A stretch of DNA of 64,000 nucleotides. Origin: Olsenella timonensis. GTDB taxonomy: Bacteria; Actinomycetota; Coriobacteriia; Coriobacteriales; Atopobiaceae. Made by a program: the position numbers and the translations under genes. Shown here one piece after another: positions 7,685 to 15,459 of this stretch; the first letter of the stretch is position 1; each line of letters starts with the position of its first letter. The notes under the pieces were generated by a model. It made no database searches, was not told where the DNA came from, and saw nothing but the letters and a program-made list of their open reading frames with translations. The stretch spans positions 1,860,001 through 1,924,000 of the forward strand of contig NZ_LT635455.1 of assembly GCF_900119915.1 (NCBI RefSeq), in the 5' to 3' direction.

Positions 7685-8728
7685 TTATCCCTCGTACGCC
7701 GCGGGGCCCTCGGGCTTGAGCTCGCGACCCATGAGCAGGCCGGTCGCCTCCTCGGGCGCGATCCTCCCGGAGACGACCATGTCGACCATCTCGCAGATGG
7801 GCATCTCGACGCCGCAGTGACGCGCGAGCTCCACCACGGCGGGCAGCGCGTTCAGGCCCTCGACGACGGCGCCCACCTGCGCCACCGCCTCGTCCACGGG
7901 GACGCCCGCACCGAGCAGCTTCCCGCAGCGGAGGTTGCGGCTGTGAAGGCTGCCGGCGGTGACCACCAGGTCGCCGGTGCAGGCGAGCCCGAAGAACGTC
8001 TCCTGGTCGCAGCCCAGCGCCGTGCCCAGGCGGCGCATCTCGGCCAGGCCGCGGGTGATGAGCGCGGCGGACGAGTTGTCACCAAAGCCGAGCCCGCGCG
8101 CGATGCCGCACGCGAGCGCGATCACGTTCTTGATGGCGCCGCAGAGCTCCACGCCGTGGACGTCGGAGCTGGTGTAGACGCGCAGGACGTCGCCGGAGAA
8201 GAGCCTCTGGACGAGAAGGGCCGCCCCCTCGTCATGGCTCGCCGCCACGATGGCGGTCGGCATGTCGAAGGCGACCTCCTCGGCGTGGCTGGGACCGGAG
8301 AGCGCCACCGTGATGGGGTCGACGTCAGCGCGCAGACGGGCGACCTCGCCGGCGATGACCTCGGTCATCGTGTCGAACGTGCCCTCCTCGAGGCCCTTCG
8401 TGGCGCAGACGAGCACGGTATCAGGGCGCAGGTGGGGAGCGGCCGAGGCTGCCATGGGGCGCACGAAGCGGGACGAGGTGACGAACACGACCACGTCCTT
8501 GTCGGACACCGCCTCCTCGACGCTGGTGGTGAGGGCGACCTCCTCGGGAAGCTCCGGGTCGCCGGGGAGCGGGATTACGCGCGCGTCGCGCAGGCGCTCC
8601 ACGGTCTGCGCCGACTCCGACCACACGACGACGTCGTGTCCCTCGTTCGAGAAGAGCCGCGCGAGCGCGAGGCCCCACGCGCCGCTCCCGAGCACGCCCA
8701 CGCGGGCGCGCCGAACCGCCTCTGCCAC
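7685..8728 (-). CDS. gpsA: Glycerol-3-phosphate dehydrogenase [NAD(P)+]
   Basis: Reduces dihydroxyacetone phosphate to sn-glycerol 3-phosphate for phospholipid synthesis; cytoplasmic. The 347 residues match the family length. The N-terminal nucleotide-binding loop is GVLGSGAWGLALA, the family signature SGPSHAEEVA is in the middle, and the catalytic lysine is in CGAIKNVIALACG. ACTGDLVVT and NLRCGKLLG are also typical. The start is GTG 8728 with AGGAGG five bases upstream. It appears to be a single-gene unit, with repeat copy C immediately downstream and the ECF operon ending 150 bp upstream. Confidence 0.95.
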   Translation of the reverse strand: MAEAVRRARVGVLGSGAWGLALARLFSNEGHDVVVWSESAQTVERLRDARVIPLPGDPELPEEVALTTSVEEAVSDKDVVVFVTSSRFVRPMAASAAPHLRPDTVLVCATKGLEEGTFDTMTEVIAGEVARLRADVDPITVALSGPSHAEEVAFDMPTAIVAASHDEGAALLVQRLFSGDVLRVYTSSDVHGVELCGAIKNVIALACGIARGLGFGDNSSAALITRGLAEMRRLGTALGCDQETFFGLACTGDLVVTAGSLHSRNLRCGKLLGAGVPVDEAVAQVGAVVEGLNALPAVVELARHCGVEMPICEMVDMVVSGRIAPEEATGLLMGRELKPEGPAAYEG

Positions 8729-8879
8729 GATTACCTCCTACGAGCCGGAAATCCGTTCGTAAGATTATGGCACGCGCGCGCAGCCGAGAAGGGCCGCGCC
8801 ACCGCCGCCCATCAAAAACGCGGGGGGCGGGGCCCGGCCGAGGGGAACCTGCCCCACATTGCTGAGGCGCAGGGCGTCG

Positions 8880-9722
8880 TCAATTCGCCCGGCCGCCCGT
8901 TCCGGCATCTTGCGCGGCATCCCGCAGCGCGAAGCGAATGCACCCAGCAAGGTCGTCATAGCGGAGGCCCGAGAGGTCGATGCCCAGGCGCTCCGCCGCA
9001 TACACGAGAAACGGCTGCTCGACGTGGGCCTCCTCGAGCAGGGCATGGTTGGAGAACGTCTCGAGAACCCCGGCGTCAAGCGCGCATCGCCCTCCGACCA
9101 TCGTCACCACCCGGTCGAAGTTGCGCGCAACGAACTCCATGTCGTGCGTAACCACGATCACCGCCGTGTCGGGAAGTGCCGTCATGACGCGCTCGATGGC
9201 CTCGATTCCGACGACGTCCTGCCCAGCCGTCGGCTCGTCGAGCACGAGCAGCCTCGGCTCGCATGAGATGGTCGAGGCAAGGCTCACGAGCTTACGCGCG
9301 GAGTACGGGAGGTCATAGGGCTGGGCCCCGGCAACGTCCGCAAGCCCACACAGCTCGAGCGCCCGTTCCGTCGAGCGCCTCACCCGCACCGCGTCGAATC
9401 CCAGGGCAAGCGGGCCAAACGCCACCTCGTCGTACACGTTGGCATGAAAGATCTGGTCGTCTGGATTCTGGAAGCAATACCCCACCAGTCGGGCAAGCTC
9501 GTGGATGGGGCGCCCTGCGACGTCCTCGCCGCATACCAGGACCCTACCGCGCTTCGGGCGCAGCAGGCCGTTCGTCATGCGGGTCAGTGTGGTCTTGCCC
9601 GCGCCGTTCTGACCGATTATGGCCACTCGCTCGCCCATCTCGACCGCAAGCGACACATCCCTCACTGCCTCGGCCCCCGCGTCGTAGGAGAACGAGACGC
9701 ACTGCATTTCCAGCGCCCTCAT
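8880..9722 (-). CDS. ECF transporter ATPase with degenerate signature motif
   Basis: Second ATP-hydrolysing subunit of an energy-coupling-factor importer, 280 residues, acting at the inner membrane face. Walker A GQNGAGKTT, Q-loop FQNPDDQ, Walker B LLVLDEPTAGQD and H-loop VTHD are intact. The ABC signature expected as LSGGQ is LPYSARK, so this subunit probably forms one weak ATP site. ATG 9722 overlaps the stop of the upstream ATPase gene by four bases (ATGA). Last gene of the S-T-A-A operon; the order suits a dedicated (group I) ECF system for one substrate. Confidence 0.85.
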   Translation of the reverse strand: MRALEMQCVSFSYDAGAEAVRDVSLAVEMGERVAIIGQNGAGKTTLTRMTNGLLRPKRGRVLVCGEDVAGRPIHELARLVGYCFQNPDDQIFHANVYDEVAFGPLALGFDAVRVRRSTERALELCGLADVAGAQPYDLPYSARKLVSLASTISCEPRLLVLDEPTAGQDVVGIEAIERVMTALPDTAVIVVTHDMEFVARNFDRVVTMVGGRCALDAGVLETFSNHALLEEAHVEQPFLVYAAERLGIDLSGLRYDDLAGCIRFALRDAAQDAGTGGRAN

Positions 9723-10564
9723 CGCCCGGCACCTCCCATCCACAGCTCCAGCGCCTCCCGGCGCGTCACCGGCAGGTCCCCGCATAGCCCGCGTGGCAGA
9801 ACCTCGCGCGAAACGGAGAGTGGCTCGGGGTACAGAAGGCGCATTTCGTTCGACAACGCCCTGTTGTATGCCTCTCGCGGCTCCCCCTCCATCGCAATGC
9901 GACCGTCCTCGAGAAGGTAGACCCTGTCCGCAACCTCGCTGAGCAGCTCGGCCTTGTGCTCGACCAGAATGACGCAGGCGCCTTCGTCGCGCAGCTCGCG
10001 CAGCATGCCCAGAATGACCCTCGTCGACTCCGGATCGAGCTGCGAGGTCGGCTCGTCGGCGATGAGAATCTCGGGCCTCATCGCGACAACCGCCGCGACG
10101 GCCACCTTCTGCTTCTGCCCGCCAGAGAGCGCGAGCGGGTTTCTCTGCGCCAGGTCCTCGAGTCCGAAGCGCTCGATGACGTCCCAAACGCGTCTGCGGA
10201 TCTCCTCGATCGGGGTGCCGAGGTTCTCGAGGCCAAAGGCGACCTCGTCCACGACCGTCTCGGTCGAGCCGGTCATCTGGGCAAATGGGTCCTGCGAGAC
10301 ATATCCGATCGTGCGGGCAAGCTCATCGCGACTCAGCACGGACAGGTTCCTCCCGCCCAAGGTGACCTCACCGGAAAGCCGTCCCTTGTAGAAGTCGGGA
10401 ATAAACCTTCTCAGGACGTTGCAGAGCGTAGTCTTCCCACAGCCGTTGTTGCCCGCCACGCCAACCAGCTCCCCCTCGCTCGCGGAGAAGCTGACGTCAC
10501 GCAGCGCGTCTGCCGACGCGAGCGGGTAACGATAGGTGACGCTTTCGCAGCGAATGCTAGGCAT
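9719..10564 (-). CDS. ECF transporter ATPase
   Basis: ATP-hydrolysing subunit, 281 residues, with full motifs: Walker A GNNGCGKTT, Q-loop SQDPFAQ, canonical signature LSGGQKQK, Walker B ILIADEPTSQLD and H-loop EHK. It should pair with the degenerate partner to power the membrane subunits. ATG 10564 has GGAGG seven bases upstream and overlaps the EcfT stop by eight bases. An in-frame start 45 bases further upstream would run deep into EcfT and lacks a site. Confidence 0.9.
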   Translation of the reverse strand: MPSIRCESVTYRYPLASADALRDVSFSASEGELVGVAGNNGCGKTTLCNVLRRFIPDFYKGRLSGEVTLGGRNLSVLSRDELARTIGYVSQDPFAQMTGSTETVVDEVAFGLENLGTPIEEIRRRVWDVIERFGLEDLAQRNPLALSGGQKQKVAVAAVVAMRPEILIADEPTSQLDPESTRVILGMLRELRDEGACVILVEHKAELLSEVADRVYLLEDGRIAMEGEPREAYNRALSNEMRLLYPEPLSVSREVLPRGLCGDLPVTRREALELWMGGAGR

Positions 10565-11306
10565 AGAGGAACCTCCAGAGAACCAGTGCCACGGAGAAGG
10601 CCAGGCCACCCCATGCGATCGCCAGGTCGAGCGCCGTGCGACGGGGGGCGTAGAGGCGCCTTTTCCTGCCTGGAACGGAGATTCCCCGCGCCTCGAGCAC
10701 TAGCGTCTTCTCCTCGGTTGTGTAGAAGGAAGAGAGGACGAGCGGCATGAGCGCCGGGATGGTCCTCCTCAGGCGGACGAGGGCATTCCCCTCGAAGCTG
10801 AGACCGCGGCACTGCTGGGCCTCTATGATGACGGTCAGGCGCCTCCGCATCTCGGGAATCATCTGGAACGTCGACTCGACGACATAGACGCCGACAGAAC
10901 CCAGCCCCAGCCTGGAGAGGATGAAGCTGATCTCACGCGGAGACGCGATGCGGGAGAGCAGCATGAAGCCGCCGCAGAGCAGGGCGATGCGGGCCACGAG
11001 CAGTACGGCACGCTCCACGCCCTCTGCATACACGTCAAAGACGAGGATGTGCACGATCAGGCTCTCGCCCTCGGTTGTAATCGAGATGATGAGGAACATG
11101 AAGAAACCGAGCACCGCAACTGTCCTCAGCAACGTCCTCGCATAGCCGGCGAGCACACCGGCCACGCACGCTATGACGAGGAAGACGGCAACGCACCCGA
11201 GATATGCCAAGAGCGAGTTGGCAACGAGTGCGAACACGCAGAGCGCGAGCAGCAGGCTCGCCTTCGCCATGGGATACATTCCGAGCACCATGTTGTCGTC
11301 ACGCAT
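10557..11306 (-). CDS. ecfT: ECF transporter T component
   Basis: Membrane coupling subunit, 249 residues, with about five hydrophobic helices. Two short Ala-Arg-Gly-like coupling motifs on cytoplasmic helices (EAQQCRG and LEARG) contact the ATPases in this family. I chose ATG 11306 over a GTG nine bases upstream because GGGAGG sits at the right distance. It overlaps the S-component stop by eight bases, the habitual junction in this genome. Confidence 0.85.
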   Translation of the reverse strand: MRDDNMVLGMYPMAKASLLLALCVFALVANSLLAYLGCVAVFLVIACVAGVLAGYARTLLRTVAVLGFFMFLIISITTEGESLIVHILVFDVYAEGVERAVLLVARIALLCGGFMLLSRIASPREISFILSRLGLGSVGVYVVESTFQMIPEMRRRLTVIIEAQQCRGLSFEGNALVRLRRTIPALMPLVLSSFYTTEEKTLVLEARGISVPGRKRRLYAPRRTALDLAIAWGGLAFSVALVLWRFLYA

Positions 11307-11898
11307 GATGTCCACCTCCCAGATAACGGGAGCCGTTCTCGAACTTAATCAGGAACCGGGCGGGCAGCGAGCGCAGCATCATGCACGCGATGAAGAGGGA
11401 GAGCGCCTTGTCGGCGAGCTCCTGGATGAGCTGTGCCGAGAACACACTCGTAAGCAGCTCCTGTCCGAGCGCGACGAGCGAGGCGGTGATGAGGGAGCCC
11501 GTTCCCCCCGTAGCTCCGCCAAAGAGGTAGAACGTCACTATCCCCGAAAGAAGCGTGGTCACGACCGAGAGCAGGAGCGCGGAGAGCGCCATGCGCAGCG
11601 GTCCCCCGAGCATGCCCGTACCCGACAGCAGCCCCGCAACGAAGCCAATGGCGACGGAGGTTCCGATGTAGGCGAAGGTGATGGGGTTGATGATGCCGTT
11701 GATGCAGGTCGTAAGCGCTCCCGTCAGCATGCCGACGACTGGCCCGCACAGGGCCCCCGAGAGAATCGTGCCGATCGAGTCCATGAGAATGGGGAGCCTC
11801 AGAATCTGGGAGAGCTGGTAGCCGACCACGTTGATCGAGACCGCCACGGGAATGATCATGTAGTACAGGATCGGCACGTTTCTGACTCTGCTGAACAT
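11299..11898 (-). CDS. ECF transporter S component, substrate unknown
   Basis: Small integral membrane protein, 199 residues, about six helices, rich in Gly/Ala/Ile/Leu, the usual size for a substrate-binding ECF subunit. The N-terminal half (segments such as QILRLPILMDSIGTILSGAL) resembles S components without an assigned vitamin. Next door are a nucleoside hydrolase, ribokinase and LacI-PfkB protein, so a nucleoside or ribose-containing compound is the best guess; that is inference from context only. ATG 11898 has GGAGG at good spacing. Confidence 0.75.
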   Translation of the reverse strand: MFSRVRNVPILYYMIIPVAVSINVVGYQLSQILRLPILMDSIGTILSGALCGPVVGMLTGALTTCINGIINPITFAYIGTSVAIGFVAGLLSGTGMLGGPLRMALSALLLSVVTTLLSGIVTFYLFGGATGGTGSLITASLVALGQELLTSVFSAQLIQELADKALSLFIACMMLRSLPARFLIKFENGSRYLGGGHHA

Positions 11899-11914
11899 GA
11901 CTGCGCCTCCGTTC

Positions 11915-11946
11915 GGGCCGTCGTGCGGGACACCGCACGACGGCCC
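11915..11946 (-). terminator. 12-bp stem hairpin upstream of the ECF operon
   Basis: GGGCCGTCGTGC (11915-11926) pairs perfectly with 11935-11946 around an 8-nt loop. It lies in the 76-bp gap between the YfcC carrier stop and the S-component ribosome-binding site. No T-run follows, so it may be an RNA-processing or stabilising element that sets different levels of the two transporters. Confidence 0.5.
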
Positions 11947-11974
11947 AAGTCTACGCCCTGCCGCTCGGCGACGG

Positions 11975-13369
11975 CTAATAGCCGATGAAGACCGCAAGGA
12001 TGATGAACAGCCAGGCGACGATCACCACGGGGATGCACATCTTCCAACCGACCTTGAGCCACTTGCTGTACGGAACGCGAGCGAGACCGCACATGGCCAT
12101 CGTGGACCCCAGGGTGGGGATGATCATGTTGAGGACGGAGCCGCCAACCTGAAAGGCGAGGACGGTCGTCTGGGCAGAGAGGCCCGCCATGATGCCGAGC
12201 GGGGCGATGATGGGCACCATGGCAACGGAAAGGCCGCTGCCGGAGGTGATGAAAAAGTGGACTATGCAGACGACGACGGAGATGAAGATGCCGGCGATGA
12301 TGGGGCTCATGCCCGAGAGCGGACCGGAGAGGTAGTAGATGATGGTGTCGAGCACGTTACCCTCGGTCAGCACCACCTGGATGGCACGGGCGATGCCGAT
12401 GAGCAGCGCGGTGCCCGCGACAGAGGCCCCTCCCTCGACGAACCCGTTGATGATGTCCTGGGTCTTGAGTCCGTAGATGAGGCCGGCGACGATGCCGGCG
12501 ACGAGGAAGATGCCGGAGATCTCGTTGAGGTACCAACCAAACTCGAGGGAGCCCACGACCGTAAAGACGAACATGAGCACAAAGACGACGAGCACCGCGA
12601 TCTGGCGCCCGCTCAGGGCATACTCGTCGAGACCCTTGGAGAGCGAGAGGCCGCTGGTGTCGACGTCGGCAACGCTGCTCTTCTCGGGGTGCGCCTTCAC
12701 CTTGTTGCCATAGAGGGTGAACATGAGCGCAATCAGGCAGGTCCCCACGAACCACATCACGACGCGGAACTCCATGCCAGAGAAGATCGGGAGGCCGATG
12801 ATGGACTGAGGCGTCCCGACGACTGCAGCGTTGATGGGCGAGAACGAGAAGCCGATGCCGGATCCGGCGAGCACGAGGGCGAGGCCGAGAATCAGGTCGT
12901 AACCGAGGCCGAGGGCAATGGAGACGGCGACGAGGGTGAAGGGGACGAGCGCGTCGGGTCCACTCACGAAGCCGAGGATGGAGAAGAGGAAGGTGAGCAG
13001 CCAGATGACAGCCGTCGACGGGATGTGCGCGGAGTTGATCTTGCGAATCATCACGCCGATGCCGTTCTCGATGGCCCCCGTCTTGTTGAAGACGGCGAAG
13101 GTGCCCGCCGAGAAGAAGATCAGGAAGATGATGGCAGCGGAGTCACCCATGCCCTGGGCAATGGACCCGAGAAGGGTTCCGAGCGTGACCGGGGTGTTCG
13201 CAACCTGCGCGTAGGTATCGGGCACGACAACGGGGTTTGAGATTCCCTCGACGACCTCCCGCTCATAGGAGCCCGCGGGAATCAGGAACGTCATCGCGCA
13301 GGCGAGGGCGAGAAAGATCAACAGCAGGATGTAGGGGTTGGGGAAGCGGAACTTCTTTTTCTCTGACAT
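11975..13369 (-). CDS. YfcC-family (basic amino acid/C4-type) membrane carrier
   Basis: Secondary transporter of 464 residues with about 11-12 hydrophobic helices, in the YfcC/DcuC/ArcD-like group of the ion transporter superfamily. Start ATG 13369 has AGGAG upstream. The MSEKKKFRFPNPYILLLIF opening (basic stretch, then a helix) and the repeated ISVVV/GSGLSVAMVPII re-entrant segments are typical. Family members move amino acids or short carboxylates. Its place between nucleoside hydrolase and an ECF system hints at a substrate linked to nucleoside use, but that is a guess. Confidence 0.8.
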   Translation of the reverse strand: MSEKKKFRFPNPYILLLIFLALACAMTFLIPAGSYEREVVEGISNPVVVPDTYAQVANTPVTLGTLLGSIAQGMGDSAAIIFLIFFSAGTFAVFNKTGAIENGIGVMIRKINSAHIPSTAVIWLLTFLFSILGFVSGPDALVPFTLVAVSIALGLGYDLILGLALVLAGSGIGFSFSPINAAVVGTPQSIIGLPIFSGMEFRVVMWFVGTCLIALMFTLYGNKVKAHPEKSSVADVDTSGLSLSKGLDEYALSGRQIAVLVVFVLMFVFTVVGSLEFGWYLNEISGIFLVAGIVAGLIYGLKTQDIINGFVEGGASVAGTALLIGIARAIQVVLTEGNVLDTIIYYLSGPLSGMSPIIAGIFISVVVCIVHFFITSGSGLSVAMVPIIAPLGIMAGLSAQTTVLAFQVGGSVLNMIIPTLGSTMAMCGLARVPYSKWLKVGWKMCIPVVIVAWLFIILAVFIGY

Positions 13370-13384
13370 TGGTTCTCCTAACTG

Positions 13385-14332
13385 CTAGAAGCTCGAGAGC
13401 GAATCGACGATAAGATCGACGAACCTCTGACGGTCCAGGTCGAATCCGACGGAGGCGTTGGCGGGACGGCCCGACTTCCCGTTCCAGTCAACGACGGTCG
13501 AGGCGTATCCGAGCCCCTCGCGCGTGTCCACCGCGACGTTGAGGTCGACCATGCGGAACAGGGTGGGGTCGATTACGTAGGCGGCGGCGCAGGCATCATG
13601 CAGGTGCTGCCCCTCCACGTGCCCCGGCTCGGCGAGGAAGGGCTGGGCGACCTTCGTCCCAAAGAACTCGAGGATGCCCACGAAGCAGCGACCGACCGGC
13701 GTCTCGATCGCGCGGACGCGGTCGATATCCTCGTTCATGAACTGGGCCTTGAGGGTAACGTCGAGGCCGAACATGGCGAGCGGAACACCAGAGCGGCACA
13801 CGATGTCGGCGGCGTCGGGGTCGACGTAGATGTTGAACTCCGCGTTAGCGCTCCAGTTGCCTCCAAAGCAGGCCCCTCCCATGAACGAGATGAGCTCGAT
13901 TCGGTCCTTGAGCTCGGGATAGGCGAGCAGGAAGATGGCGACGTCCGTGAGCGGGCCCGTGGCCACGATGGTGACCTTGTCCTCCTGCTCGCGGATTACC
14001 CGGGCCATGAGGTCGATGCACTTCTCGGTGGGCTCGGGTACCTCGATGTCGGGGAGCACGGCGCCGTCGATCCCCGTGTCCCCGTGGATGTTCGCCGCAA
14101 CCGTAAGCTCGTGGCGGATGGGGTGCGCAAAGCCCTTTGCCACGGGAATGTCCTCACGCCCCGCGAGCGCGAGCAGCCGACACGCGTTGGAGTAGGTCTT
14201 CTGCTGCGTCTGGTTTCCCGCCGCCGTGGTGACGGCGATAAGGTCGACGTTCTGCGCCGCAAGCAGCATATAGAGCGCAAACGCGTCATCGTGCCCCGGG
14301 TCGCAGTCGAGTATCACTTTTCTCTTTCCCAT
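13385..14332 (-). CDS. Inosine-uridine-type nucleoside hydrolase
   Basis: Hydrolyses the N-glycosidic bond of ribonucleosides to free base and ribose; cytoplasmic, calcium-dependent, 315 residues. The family fingerprint DCDPGHDDAFA (Asp9, Asp11, Asp15, Asp16) near the N-terminus binds Ca2+ and the nucleophilic water. GLDVT and the late HLHDACAA (His/Asp of the active site) are also present. ATG 14332 has AAAGGAG upstream. With the next gene (ribokinase) it forms a ready path nucleoside to ribose to ribose 5-phosphate. Purine versus pyrimidine preference cannot be read. Confidence 0.9.
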   Translation of the reverse strand: MGKRKVILDCDPGHDDAFALYMLLAAQNVDLIAVTTAAGNQTQQKTYSNACRLLALAGREDIPVAKGFAHPIRHELTVAANIHGDTGIDGAVLPDIEVPEPTEKCIDLMARVIREQEDKVTIVATGPLTDVAIFLLAYPELKDRIELISFMGGACFGGNWSANAEFNIYVDPDAADIVCRSGVPLAMFGLDVTLKAQFMNEDIDRVRAIETPVGRCFVGILEFFGTKVAQPFLAEPGHVEGQHLHDACAAAYVIDPTLFRMVDLNVAVDTREGLGYASTVVDWNGKSGRPANASVGFDLDRQRFVDLIVDSLSSF

Positions 14333-14385
14333 GCTCTGAGTCTCCTTTCGATGGGCCTTGCCAGCTCCTGAGCCGCCTCCGGACG

Positions 14386-15273
14386 TCACCCCAGAAAGCT
14401 CCTCACTTCCTCCGCCGTGGGGATGGCGCGCGCCGCGCCGCACCTGGTAACCGAGAGGGCCGCGGCGGCAGAGGCGACGCGCAGCGCCTCGGGGACGTCC
14501 GCCCCCTGGGACCGCAGTCCCAGGAAGTAACCACAGAACGTGTCCCCCGCCCCGGTTGTGTCCACGGCGTCGACGCGAAATGACTCCTGGCGCGTGACGA
14601 CACCCTCCTTCATGTAGAGGCTGCCCTCCGACCCGAGCGTGACGAGAAACTCGGCATCGGGGTAGCGCCCTGCCAGGACGTCGGTCCCCCGCTCTCCCCA
14701 CTCTCCGATTCCCGCAAGGGCGGCAGCCTCGAGCTCGTTGAGAACGAACAGGTCGACGCCGCTCAGGTCGAGGGAGAGCGCGGCCGCGTCAAGCGGAGAG
14801 GGATTGTACGCCACCGTGAGACCGACTTCCCTGGCACAGCGCAGGGCAACGGCATTGGCGTTGATCTCGTTCTGGAGCAGCAGCACGTCTCCGCGGCCGA
14901 AGTCCGAGAGGGCCTCCTCCACGTGCCGCTCGCCGAGACGGGCGTTCGTGCCACGGCAGACAACAATCTCGTTCTGCCCCGTGTCATCCACCTGTATCAG
15001 CGCGTGCCCCGAAACGTCGTCCAGCGTCTCGACATAGCGGGTCTTGACGCCCGCCTCCGCAAGCGTCTCGACGAGCCCTGCCCCGTCGCGCCCGACGGCG
15101 CCCACATGCCACACGTCAGCCCCGGAGCGAGCGAGCGCCAACGACTGATTGAGCCCCTTCCCTCCGGCGCCCTCGGAGAACGAGAGCGCCGTGACGGTCT
15201 CGCCCGGGCGCACGAACCCTGCCACACGGTAGGTCCGGTCTATGTTCAGAGATCCAACGTTAACGACCCTCAC
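14386..15273 (-). CDS. rbsK: Ribokinase-type PfkB carbohydrate kinase
   Basis: Phosphorylates ribose (probable substrate) with ATP; cytoplasmic, 295 residues. PfkB signatures: N-terminal GGKGLNQSLALARSG and C-terminal DTTGAGDTFCGYFLG with catalytic Asp244. The likely start is GTG 15273 (GGAA seven bases upstream); there is no better ATG. First gene of the nucleoside hydrolase-carrier-ECF run, divergent from the LacI-PfkB fusion gene. Tandem palindromes in the shared promoter region suggest repression by that regulator. Confidence 0.82.
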   Translation of the reverse strand: MRVVNVGSLNIDRTYRVAGFVRPGETVTALSFSEGAGGKGLNQSLALARSGADVWHVGAVGRDGAGLVETLAEAGVKTRYVETLDDVSGHALIQVDDTGQNEIVVCRGTNARLGERHVEEALSDFGRGDVLLLQNEINANAVALRCAREVGLTVAYNPSPLDAAALSLDLSGVDLFVLNELEAAALAGIGEWGERGTDVLAGRYPDAEFLVTLGSEGSLYMKEGVVTRQESFRVDAVDTTGAGDTFCGYFLGLRSQGADVPEALRVASAAAALSVTRCGAARAIPTAEEVRSFLG

Positions 15274-15290
15274 ATCTGTTCCAATCTGTG

Positions 15291-15317
15291 CGAAACTATT
15301 TTCGGAAACTCTTTTCG
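15291..15317. promoter_or_regulatory. Two overlapping LacI-type operator palindromes
   Basis: CGAAACTATTTTCG (15291-15304; CGAAA/TTTCG arms) and CGGAAACTCTTTTCG (15303-15317; one mismatched pair) share two bases. They lie 18-44 bp upstream of the ribokinase start and between divergent genes, a natural site for the LacI-PfkB protein. Confidence 0.55.
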
Positions 15318-15459
15318 CTAAGAAAGTACACGTTCCCTCCCGCTTATGCGGCTTTCTGGAGCCCAAACGGTAGGAATCCTGCCGTGAAAGGCGCCCCCAG
15401 AAACGTCGGCACGAGGAGTTACCATCTTTTCGGAAGCGAACGGACCCGGAGAGGACGCC

